Assembly: GCF_029525555.1 (NCBI RefSeq)
Contig: NZ_JAPDHZ010000002.1
Coordinates: forward strand, 2,269,868-2,333,867
Origin: Cohnella ginsengisoli
GTDB lineage: Bacteria; Bacillota; Bacilli; Paenibacillales; Paenibacillaceae
Direction: 5' to 3'
DNA: 64,000 nucleotides
How positions within the stretch are numbered: the stretch's first letter is position 1; every line of letters begins with the position of its first letter. Below are positions 25,320 to 35,100 of this stretch, piece by piece. A program made the translations under genes and the position numbers. Under the pieces are notes generated by a model. That model saw only the letters and a list, made by a program, of their open reading frames with translations, was not told the origin of the DNA and made no database searches.

Positions 25320-28215
25320 TCACAGCGATCTCGCCATATTGAGCAGCAGCCGGTCCGCCGCCGGGTTTTTATCGATGTTGTCCGTTATCTTCAATGCATT
25401 CACAATAATCCGCCCCTCTCCCAGACGGTAATCGCCCAGTACGATGCCGCCAAAATAGCCGCCAGGACAAGGATAACCGACAGCAAAGCTTGCCACGACG
25501 GTTTCGTCAGGCTGCTCCATGTCTTCGAGCACATATTCCGGAATGATCTGGTCGTAATAATCCCAGCTCATAATGCCGCCTGTCGGCATACCATCGAAAA
25601 AAGCGTGCGGTTTGGCCACATCCTCCTTGTGGTACAGCGTGTTCGCATACCTGACGGCCTTTCCCTTATGTTCGAATGGAAGCTTGCTGCTCGTACCGTC
25701 CGCCCCGAACAGCCCAAGCGGCTCGAGAAAGGCGACCCGCGTACCTTTCCGAACAAAAGAAAACAGCCTTTCCCAATGACGCTCCCAGGAAGGGTCGTCC
25801 CCAGGGTCGCCGACCAGCACGATGTCCGGTATGTCGGTCGCGCCCGGATCGTAGGAACGGCAGTCCACGTTCCGGGAACGCAGCCAATCTTCCGCCTTGC
25901 GATCGACACCCCATAGCGACACGACCACGGGATCGGTCAGCGGCGCGACCTCTTCCGAGAGCGTCAGCGCAAGCTTCCCTCCGGCCGGACTGCCGCCGCG
26001 CTCCATCGCCGCCGTGAATTGATACGCGCCCGGAGCCCCATGGACCACCATTTCTTCCTGCCAGACAGGTAGCGCAAAAGCTTCTGCGCCGGCATCGGTC
26101 ATTTCCCAATCGAAACTTCTCTCCCAGACGACGCCTTCCGGTCCCGATAATCGAATCTTTACCGGATATATGCCTGGAGCCAGCACGCCTTCGTTCGCCA
26201 AATGAAGCTCGAAGAGGAACGGCCTGCCGCGGTAAACGTGGGTCCTGTTCACGATCAGGCACCACCGAAGCGGCGCCCAGCCATCGGTCAGCGCGTCCAT
26301 CATGCCCGGCTTCAGTTCTCTCCATGTCGTCCACAATCCTTCTCCGGCCATGACCTGGTCCACCGTTCCGGTCAGATTGTATCCGCATAGACGCGGATTG
26401 GCGCGAATCCAATCGAACCCTCGAATTCTTCGCTCCGCGTTTAGCCGCTGGCTTTCTTCCAGCATATCTTCCGGAAAAGCGTACAATTGGTTCATGCCGA
26501 ATCGGTTCCAATCCGTCGTATACGCGTCGGCCATTGCACGATACAGTGCCGCATCTTCCAATTTGGGGCTCGCTCCCGCCTGCTGAAACCGCTTCGTAAC
26601 GCGAATGGCGTCCACCTGGCTGCCGATCCCGTACTCCGACAGAAACACCGGTTTCCCGGAATGGCCTAACGTCCGGATCAACCGGATCGCGTAGTCGTCA
26701 TGAGGCACTTGCGCGTAAATGTGGGCATCCCCCCGTGGATTCGATATAGCCTCCGGGAATGCCCGGTTTAAACCAACCGTCCACAAGAGGGCCTGTGTCG
26801 ATCGGGGAAGCCTGCGCCTGCTCTTCTCCCCATACGCGCTGCCAATCCACCGTTCCGGGATTGCTGACCGAGCCAATATCGTATTGACCGTCCCATCTGC
26901 CGCTGCTCAGTAGCACCAAACGGGTGGGATCGTATTTCCTAAGGAATGGAAGCGTCGCTACTGCCTGATCGAATACGGGACCACTCAGCCTTTCATTCAG
27001 CAATCCCCAGATGACGACAGAAGGATGGTTGCGATCTCTTTGGACCATCTGCCCGGTCGACCGCACATATCGTTCAGCCATCTTCGGAGAGTCTCGCAAA
27101 TCCCAGGCTGCATAGCACTCTTCGTAGACCAGCAGTCCGATCGTGTCGCAGAAATCCAGCTGTTCCGGGTAAGGCATTCCCGCGATGAACCGGATCATGT
27201 TGAAGCCTGCCGCTTTGGCGTACAGCAAGTCGCGGTTCATCAGCTCGGGCTGATAGGGTACCCGTTGTCCGATCGGAAAGTGGTTGGTCGTATGCGATGA
27301 TTTCACGAAAATCTTCTGGCCGTTCAGTCTGAAATAGCCTTCGTCATCCACCCTGAAATCACGGAACCCGCATCTCACGGTTCGATAATCCCGGATCGTC
27401 CGCTCGGCTTCCTCGCGGCGGACTTCAAGACCGACCGAAACGGCGTACAAAAACGGGTCGTCGAGCCCCCAGAGACGCGGTCGATCGACCTTAAGCTCCA
27501 TATCCGCCTCGGTCGTTCCCGGAGGGAGAAACAAGGTGACGGCCGATTCGTCTTCCGCCGTCATCCCGTCGCTATCGCTTCCTCCGATGACGGCTGTCAC
27601 GCCCGCTTCCACCGTGGCGGACAAGTCGTTGCGCAGCACCATCTTCAGCCTCACGGTTCCCGTGTCGCATTGGGGAATGACGGCAATATCTTCGATGACC
27701 GCTGCGGGAACGAACCTCATCTCTACCGGAAGAACGATGCCGCCGTGATTAAAGGCACCTCCCACTTCGTAAGGGAGCTTTTTCCAGTAATGAGGCGTCT
27801 CGTTTAACGTAAATCCATCGATCGCTTCGTGCGTCGGGTTGATGACTCGGACGGCGAGCAGGTTGACGGCAAACGGCTTGAACGCTTCGGACCCATCCAG
27901 TTGAAACGCCGTTTCTCCGCCCTCGTGATGTCCCAAGTAGACGCCGTTCAGCCACACTTCCGCATAATAGTCAACGGCTCCGAACCAGATCCGGCACTTT
28001 TGGTCAGACGTCGGCGCATGATCGAATCGGTATTCGTTCCAATACCACGCCACGCCATGATAGCCTGGAAAAGCTTCCTGCATGACGCCCGGCACTTGCA
28101 CCGGCTTTGCATCTTGGGATGGTCCTCTCGATTGCCAATTGTCGAACTTGCCGATGTTCAAGGGGTCTCTCTCGACAAACCAATCTTTATCTAATCTTCG
28201 CTTGCGTACAGACAT
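25320..28215 (-). CDS. Glycoside hydrolase family 2 enzyme, large (frame broken at a C6 run)
   Basis: A cytoplasmic glycosidase of about 964 residues after correction. It has the GH2 order: jelly-roll sugar-binding domain (PGVMQEAFPGYHGVAWYWNEY, DYYAEVWLNGVYLGHHEGG, both shortened conserved blocks), immunoglobulin-like domain, then TIM barrel with acid/base Glu in VIWGLLNERLSG and nucleophile Glu in PVFLSEYG. An extra C-terminal region of about 300 residues follows (VVSLWGVDRKAEDWL and later blocks). The break at 26729-26734 is restored by five C instead of six (ESTGDAHIYAQV). No signal peptide is present, so it acts on imported oligosaccharides. GH2 includes beta-galactosidases, glucuronidases and mannosidases; specificity is not assignable. 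Confidence 0.85.
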
Positions 28216-28255
28216 GCCCGGCTGCCCCTTCCGTCCTTATAGCTTTTCGAGAAGC

Positions 28256-29137
28256 CTATTGCCGTTTGTATCGTTCGATAAATTGGACGGCTTGGCGGAT
28301 GTCCGCTTCCGGCTTGTCGCCTCCCTCTCGTTCGACCGTCAAATAACCGGTATAGCCGATTTCCCGCAGCGCCGCAAAATACGCATCAAAGCGAACCTGG
28401 CCTTCACCGAGAGGCGTCTCCCTGAACGCCTCTCCGGACGTCACCAAGGCCGCGATTTTGGCGTGATCGATCCCTTCATAGCCCGGCAATCCATATATAA
28501 TCCGCGGATCGACCGCCTGTAGTTGAATGCCATCCTTCACGTGCGTGTGCACGATATAATCTTTCAGCAGCTTGACGCCCGCTACCGGGTCGTCTCCCGC
28601 CACCATGACCAGGTTGGCCGGATCGAAATTGACGGACACCCCGCTCGTAGTTAAAGAATCCAGGAACGCTTTGAGGCGGACGCACTTTTCCGGACCGGTC
28701 TCGACGGCGAAAAACGCCTTGCTGCGCGTCGCGTAGTTCGATATTTCTTCGCAGGCTCGCCACATCGCTTCATAGATAGGATCGGATTGTTGCTCTGGAA
28801 TCAGCCCGATGTGCGTCGTGACGATATTAGTTCCGAGATCAAGCGCCAGATCAAGAATGCGTTTGGATTTTTCGATTTTTTGTTTATTCAAGGAGGCGTC
28901 TTGAAAACCGTGTCCGCCGAGATCGCCGCATATCGCCGACAACTCCAGTCCGAGAGAAGCCATAACATCTTTCACCTCTCTTCGGCTCCGCGGCGTTAAT
29001 CGATCGGGGTCCATCTCGCCCATGCCGGCATAGAACTGCACGCCATCCGCGCCTACTTTCTTCGCTTTCGCCAGTCCCTCGTGCAAGCCGGCGCGGAAAC
29101 TGTCCACGAGTACGCCGATTTTGTTCGTTAGTATCAT
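28256..29137 (-). CDS. Sugar phosphate isomerase/epimerase-type TIM barrel protein
   Basis: A 293-residue AP-endonuclease-2 superfamily protein (IolE/xylose-isomerase-like barrel) that normally isomerises or dehydrates a sugar or inositol with a divalent metal. Metal-ligand segments are visible: FFAVETGPE, VNFDPANLVMVAGDDP, HTHVKDG and LTVEREGG. The start at 29137 (MILTNKIG) is chosen because GGGAGGAAGG precedes it; a longer frame to 29176 has no such site. It lies between the Gfo/Idh/MocA gene (45 bases) and the GH2 gene (40 bases), a pairing typical of oxidise-then-isomerise sugar pathways. Confidence 0.87.
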   Translation of the reverse strand: MILTNKIGVLVDSFRAGLHEGLAKAKKVGADGVQFYAGMGEMDPDRLTPRSRREVKDVMASLGLELSAICGDLGGHGFQDASLNKQKIEKSKRILDLALDLGTNIVTTHIGLIPEQQSDPIYEAMWRACEEISNYATRSKAFFAVETGPEKCVRLKAFLDSLTTSGVSVNFDPANLVMVAGDDPVAGVKLLKDYIVHTHVKDGIQLQAVDPRIIYGLPGYEGIDHAKIAALVTSGEAFRETPLGEGQVRFDAYFAALREIGYTGYLTVEREGGDKPEADIRQAVQFIERYKRQ

Positions 29138-29182
29138 TTCCCGGTCCTTCCTCCCTTTTGCGAGATCGATAGGCAAACTAAA

Positions 29183-30247
29183 CTACAATACGACTTCTTT
29201 GCCTAGCGCAGCCGACTCGTAGATGCCGCACAATATTTTCATCATTTCGACCCCGTCTTCAACCGGACTAAGCGGAACGGCGTTATCGACGATGCAATCG
29301 ACGAAATGATCGATCTCGTTCTGAAAAGCCTTTATAAAATGAAAAGAAGGGGTTTCCGTTTGCGGCATCATGTTGAGCGCCACATCATGTTTTTCCGTTA
29401 CCAGTACGGTGGCAGGCTCCAGCTCGCATCCGCCCTTCTCTCCGTAAAGCTTGATCGTCATTTCATCCTGCTTGGCATGCAGCGTGAAGCTGACATCCAC
29501 ATACAAAGAAGCCCCGTTGTCAAAGCGTATTAAAGCATTGGCCATGTCCTCGACATTGTTAATCTGATCGTTGTAATCCGACGCTTTATATCCGGACGTG
29601 TACTTGAGATTGGCACGGTTCCCCAATTTTCGATATGTGTTGGCGCTGGCGGTAACGGCTTTGGGACGTCCCATCAAATACCACATCAAGTCGATTACGT
29701 GTACGCCGATATCGATCAACGGCCCGCCGCCGGACTTTTCCGCATCCGCAAACCATCCGCCGGGATTGCCGTACCGGCGAATGCACGATGCGCGCGCATA
29801 ATAAATGTCGCCAAGCTCGCCGCTTTGGATAAAATCATGAATGATCCGGGCATTCGGATCGTATCGGCGCACGTAACCGACTTGCAATTTTTTACCTGAC
29901 TCCCTGACCGCTTCCTGAATGCGATGCGCTTCTTCCACCGTTTTGCATAACGGCTTTTCGACCAGCACGTGCTTGCCGGCACGAACGGCAGCGATGCTGA
30001 TCTCGGCATGCGTGTTGTTCCAGGTGCAAATACTGACCGCGTCGATATCCGGATTTTCCAGCAGAGAATTGTAATTTGCATATATGCGGGCCACGCCGTA
30101 CTTGTCAGCTTTAGCTTGGGCTCTCTCGAGATTCAAATCGCATATGGCTTCCAAACGAACCTTCGGATTCGAGGCATAAGCTTCCAGATGCATATCTGAG
30201 ATCGAGCCCAATCCGATTACGCCTACTTTGATCGTCGTCATTTCCAT
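29183..30247 (-). CDS. Gfo/Idh/MocA-family oxidoreductase
   Basis: A 354-residue NAD(P)-dependent sugar or cyclitol dehydrogenase. It has the Rossmann motif VGVIGLGSISD (8-18), the signature lysine K98 in VEKPLC, and a C-terminal substrate domain with GGGPLIDIGVHVIDLMWYLMG (GGGPLIDIGVHVID read as the conserved block, with the His likely in catalysis). AAGGAGAACG precedes the ATG. It is the first gene of the minus-strand operon and divergent from an AraC regulator 210 bases away. It would start the pathway by oxidising the sugar released by the GH2 enzyme. Confidence 0.9.
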   Translation of the reverse strand: MEMTTIKVGVIGLGSISDMHLEAYASNPKVRLEAICDLNLERAQAKADKYGVARIYANYNSLLENPDIDAVSICTWNNTHAEISIAAVRAGKHVLVEKPLCKTVEEAHRIQEAVRESGKKLQVGYVRRYDPNARIIHDFIQSGELGDIYYARASCIRRYGNPGGWFADAEKSGGGPLIDIGVHVIDLMWYLMGRPKAVTASANTYRKLGNRANLKYTSGYKASDYNDQINNVEDMANALIRFDNGASLYVDVSFTLHAKQDEMTIKLYGEKGGCELEPATVLVTEKHDVALNMMPQTETPSFHFIKAFQNEIDHFVDCIVDNAVPLSPVEDGVEMMKILCGIYESAALGKEVVL

Positions 30248-30457
30248 TCGTTCTCCTTCCGCTTGGCTACGTCACCACTATAAGACTTTTGTATCTTCAA
30301 GTATTTATTAAATATTATCTTGTTGTTCCTATTTACAGCGAATGAACGCTTACGACCTTAAATATAATGAGATTACGATTTATAAATAATTTCGCAACAT
30401 GAACATCTGTGCTACAATGAGAAACGAAAACCAGGCATCGGCACACGGAGGTTCGAT

Positions 30458-31336
30458 ATGAATATTCGAGATTACGAGCTCATCCGCCATGATTCGGTCC
30501 GTTCTCCCGCCTCGATGTACCGTACCGGGGGCATACATCCCTCTTATGAAATGCTTTGCCTCCTGTCCGGAGACTATCGATTGAACTGGCTCGGGGATGC
30601 ATACGAGATCCGCCCGCCGTCCCTATTTATTTTCACGCCGAACACGCCCCATGACCTGGCCGTTCTGTCCGATCGGGCGATCTACTGGTACATCGATCTC
30701 ACGGGGTTGGAAGACCATCCTGAATGGTCCAAGCTGCAAAACGTACTGTTCTGGAACCGGCTTCAAAGCGGTTTGGATCCCGCTTATTCCCTCTCTCCCG
30801 TTATGCGGCTTTGTTTCGATGCCATCGTCAACCTGTTGGAATTGCCGAATCAGGACGCGGCCTTGGTCAAACGGATGCTGCTGCTGGATGTGGAGAAGAT
30901 GGTATGGCTCGTTCAGCATACGCTGCGCGCCTACGAAGGCAAGCTCAAAAACAAACAATCGAGTACGCTTCCGCCCGGCTATGAGTTAAACAAGGATGTG
31001 ATCCATACGCTGGCCCTTTACCTGGAATCCAACTACAAGCGCAAAATTACCCTTCGCGACCTGTCCGCCATCAGCAACTTTCAATCTACCTACCTGATCA
31101 AGCGTTTCAAAGAAGAGACGGGCTACACGCCGATCGAATACTTGCTCGAACTGCGAATGGAAGCGGCCAAAACGTATCTTTCTTTCACTTCCATGCCCAT
31201 CCAAACCGTCGCAGCGGAGAGCGGCTTCTCGAACATTCATCACTTCAGCGGCGAATTCAAACGAAAAACGGGCCTAAGTCCCTCCGACTGGCGAAACGGA
31301 CACCGGCCGGATGCGAGCGGAACTAAGATTTTGTAA
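30458..31336 (+). CDS. AraC-family regulator
   Basis: A 292-residue regulator. The N-terminal cupin-like part (YRLNWLGDAYEIRPPSLFIF, HDLAVLSDRAIYWYIDLTG) binds an effector. Two helix-turn-helix motifs follow at the C-terminus (ITLRDLSAISNFQSTYLIKRF and IQTVAAESGFSNIHHFSGEFKR, conserved blocks). ACGGAGG precedes the ATG. It is divergent from the Gfo/Idh/MocA operon, which it most likely activates, and the SGNH hydrolase gene follows it in the same direction. An AT-rich 210-base region separates it from the operon; I could not pick a single operator. Confidence 0.88.
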   Translation: MNIRDYELIRHDSVRSPASMYRTGGIHPSYEMLCLLSGDYRLNWLGDAYEIRPPSLFIFTPNTPHDLAVLSDRAIYWYIDLTGLEDHPEWSKLQNVLFWNRLQSGLDPAYSLSPVMRLCFDAIVNLLELPNQDAALVKRMLLLDVEKMVWLVQHTLRAYEGKLKNKQSSTLPPGYELNKDVIHTLALYLESNYKRKITLRDLSAISNFQSTYLIKRFKEETGYTPIEYLLELRMEAAKTYLSFTSMPIQTVAAESGFSNIHHFSGEFKRKTGLSPSDWRNGHRPDASGTKIL

Positions 31337-31401
31337 ATACATTGTTGCGCTTTTCAGATACGCTTATCGAAGAAGAGACAAATCGATAAGGAGCTGAAAG
31401 C

Positions 31402-32112
31402 ATGAGTAAGCAGGAATTTCCCCGTCTGCACCGTCGATTGACGGTAAAATCGAATCGGCCGGATGAGCGATCGATTATCTACGTCGCGATAGGGGACAGC
31501 GTTACCCAGGGTTGTCTGGGACCCGGACAGATCGAACACCATCTGGTCTATCATGAGTTGTTCCGAGGGCACGTATTGGAACGTTATCCCGCTGCGAATT
31601 TTTGCGTCATCAACTCGGGCGTGGCCGGTTCTACTGCCGAACAATCGCGTGCTCGTTGGGAACGGGATGTGATCGGCTATCATCCTGATCTCGTTACCAT
31701 CTGTTTCGGACTGAACGACTGCGGCAAAGGCGACGAAGGGCTCGATCCGTTTATTCAAGCGATTCACGATCTGGTAACGCGAATCCGTTCGGAAACCGAA
31801 GCCGAAGTATTGCTGCTCACGACCATCATGATGATTGCGCGCAATCATCCACATGTCCCGGAATGCTATCGGTCTATGGTTCCTGATTTTCTCCGTATTC
31901 ACGAAGCCGGTTATTTGGCCAAATACAACGATAGGCTGCGACGGTATGCCGCCGAGCATGACATCCCCTTGCTTGACGTTTACGCGCAATGGGAACAGAT
32001 GGTCCGCGACGGCGAGGACATTCATGACCGGCTGTCCAACGGCTTGAATCATCCGGATGTTGCGTACCATAAGCAGCTTGCGGGTGAATTGAAAAAGAAA
32101 ATATTGGAATGA
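31402..32112 (+). CDS. SGNH/GDSL-type esterase
   Basis: A 236-residue hydrolase without signal peptide. The four SGNH blocks are visible: catalytic serine S33 in VAIGDSVTQGC, Gly in INSGVAGST, Asn in GLNDCGKG, and the Asp/His pair in GLNHPDVAYH near the C-terminus. Such enzymes remove acetyl or other acyl groups from sugars and oligosaccharides. AAGGAGCTGAAAGC precedes the ATG. It follows an AraC gene and faces the SLH protein gene. Deacylation of imported oligosaccharides for the neighbouring GH2 enzyme would fit, by inference. Confidence 0.86.
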   Translation: MSKQEFPRLHRRLTVKSNRPDERSIIYVAIGDSVTQGCLGPGQIEHHLVYHELFRGHVLERYPAANFCVINSGVAGSTAEQSRARWERDVIGYHPDLVTICFGLNDCGKGDEGLDPFIQAIHDLVTRIRSETEAEVLLLTTIMMIARNHPHVPECYRSMVPDFLRIHEAGYLAKYNDRLRRYAAEHDIPLLDVYAQWEQMVRDGEDIHDRLSNGLNHPDVAYHKQLAGELKKKILE

Positions 32113-32132
32113 TTGGATTGATTGATTCAAGC

Positions 32133-32187
32133 AAATAGCGGCCTGCCTCCTGTCAGATGACAGAAAGGAAAGCCGCTATTTATTTTT
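32133..32187. terminator. Bidirectional terminator between convergent genes
   Basis: AAATAGCGGC pairs with GCCGCTATTT, with an inner stem CTGTCA/TGACAG. T-rich runs follow on the plus strand and short ones on the minus strand. It separates the SGNH hydrolase gene from the SLH protein gene. Confidence 0.75.
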
Positions 32188-32193
32188 CGCTTT

Positions 32194-35100
32194 CTATTCT
32201 TGAACCAAGAGCTTCTCCAACAGACGAACGAGGATCGCAACTGATTCCGCTCGCGTGGCCGAGGAGGCGGGCGCGAATTTGCCTTCGCCTTTCCCCGACA
32301 CAATTCCGGCCGCGGCGAATGCGCCGATCGCATCCGCCGCCCAGTTGGACTCGACATCCGAGAACTGAGAAGTCGTCGCAGGCACGTAATTCGTCAGACG
32401 AGCAAGCATAACCACGATCTCGGCTCGGGAAATGGGTTGATCCGGACGAAACGTACCGTCGCCATAGCCCGAAATGATCCCTAAATCATTCAGCGCGGCA
32501 ATCGCATTGGCCGCCCAATGTCCTTGCGTATCCTTAAAGAGCGCGCTGCCTGCCGGAGCAAGTCCGAACGCTCGAACCAGCATCGTTGCGAACTCGGCGC
32601 GCGTTACATTCGCATCCGGTTTAAACGCGCCATTCGCAAAGCCCGACACGATGCCCATACGAGCCGCGTTTTCGATCACGGCGGCGCTCCAGGACGACGG
32701 AGCTACGTCAGTGAAGGTTACGGCAGACGCGTTTTTGCCGCGCGCTACGATCGAACGAACAACATCCGGATCGACTTTATCGTTAAAAACAGGTCGCGTC
32801 GGCGTCGGTTGCAAGCCGCTCCCTGAACCGTTGCCGCCGCTTGTGCCGCTACTGCCCGTTCCGGTGCCGTTACTGCCGTTGCCGGTTTCTGTGCCGTTAC
32901 TGCCGTTGCCCGTTCCGTTGTTGCCGGATGTAACGGTAACTTGAACCGTCTTCGTCTTTCCGCCGAACGCCGCCGTGACCGAAGTCGTTCCGGCTGCGAC
33001 CGACGCAACGTTCCCTGCGGAGCTTACGGTCGCAATAGAGCTGTTGTCCGTGCTGTATATCGCACTCCCCGTCACATCGGTCTCATTGTTGTCCGAATAC
33101 TTGGCCTTCACCGTCAGGGCTTGACTCAAGCCTGCCATTAAGGAGACAGGATCGGGCGTTATATCGAGACCGGTCAACGTCGGAGACGAAGGCGTAAGAA
33201 CCTCAGGCGACGCCAGTTCATACACCTCGAACTCCGTCACCACCATCTGGCCGCCGGGCTGCGCCGGCCCATTCGGCGTGATCGAGCGCACGGCCGCATA
33301 ACGAGCCGACTTCAGCGTTTCCAAGTCTGTCCGATACTGCACGTAACCGACCCCGGTCGTGCCGCTGAACGAATCGACGACTTCCCAATCTGTACCGTTG
33401 GTAGACACGAGGAAGTCAAATGCAGTCGCATACCCCCCCTGGATCGAACGTGACCGCCATGCCTCCAATGTCCTTCACGCTGCCCAAGTCTACCCGGAGT
33501 GCCCAGTTCCACACTCCGGTTGGCACCGCGTACGTGTCCATCTTCCCGTCGTTGCCGTTGGCAAAAGGCGTGCCGGCATCCGCGTCTTGCAGCAGGTCCG
33601 CCGTCAACCCCTTCGACGGCTGGTTCAGCGCGACGTTGGTGATCTCGCGCACCGAAACCGTGCTGGTTGCCGACAGGCTGGCGTTCTCTTGCGACGCTGC
33701 CGTCACGGTCGCCGTCCCTGGCGCGTGCGCCGTCAGCTTGCCGTTCGCATCCACGGTGACGACGCTCTCGTCGCTCGACGACCACGTTATCCCCGGGTTT
33801 GCGCCCGCAGGCGTCACCGTTGCCGTCAGCTTCGTCGTCCCGCCGTTGCCGAGTACGATATTCGTTCGGTTTAAGCTCACGCCCTCTGCAATGGACGGCG
33901 CCAGCTCATACACCTCGAACTCCGTCACCACCATCTGGCCGCCGGGCTGCGCCGGCCCATTCGGCGTGATCGAGCGTACGGCCGCATAACGAGCCGACTT
34001 CAGCGTTTCCAAGTCTGTCCGATACTGCACGTAACCGACCCCGGTCGTGCCGCTGAACGAATCGACGACTTCCCAATCTGTACCGTTGGTAGACACGAGG
34101 AAGTCAAATGCAGTCGCATACCCCCCCCTGGATCGAACGTGACCGCCATGCCTCCAATGTCCTTCACGCTGCCCAAGTCTACCCGGAGTGCCCAGTTCCA
34201 CACTCCGGTTGGCACCGCGTACGTGTCCATCTTCCCGTCGTTGCCGTTGGCAAAAGGCGTGCCGGCATCCGCGTCTTGCAGCAGGTCCGCCGTCAACCCC
34301 TTCGACGGCTGGTTCAGCGCGACGTTGGTGATCTCGCGCACCGAAACCGTGCTGGTTGCCGACAGGCTGGCGTTCTCTTGCGACGCTGCCGTCACGGTCG
34401 CCGTCCCTGGCGCGTGCGCCGTCAGCTTGCCGTTCGCATCCACGGTGACGACGCTCTCGTCGCTCGACGACCACGTTACCCCCGGGTTTGCGCCCGCAGG
34501 CGTCACCGTTGCCGTCAGCTTCGTCGTCCCGCCGTTGCCGAGTACGATATTCGTTCGGTTCAGGCTGACGCCTGAAACATCCGCCGGCACGACTTGACCG
34601 AACACCTCGAACTCAGACACGTTCATCTGACTGCCGGGCTGCGCCGGACCGTTCGGACGAATCGCCCTGACGACGGCATAACGAGCCATCCGCGTTTCCT
34701 CAAAGAAGGTCGAGTAGGTCGTGCCGCCAACCGTGTTATTGAAGCTGTCCATCACTTCCCAGTCGATGCCGTCTCGCGAGATCAAAAATTCGAACTGGGT
34801 GGCGAATGACCCCGCATTGAATGTGACCGCCATGCGATCCACGCTTTGAAGACCGCCCAGGTCGACGCGATACGCCCAATCGTATTGACCGTTCGCTTGC
34901 GTGCCGGTATTCGGGTTGCCGTCATTTCCGTTCGTCTCTTGGGCTCCCGGATGCGTAGACAACAAGCCTCTAAGATTGGAAGTCATCGCTGCCGCCGGTT
35001 TGTTCAGCGCCTTGTTCACCGAATGAAGCTGCTCCGGCTCGTCATAGACGTACACGACGATCGAATCCGAGCGTCCCGGCAGTTCGACAGCCCCGGACAT

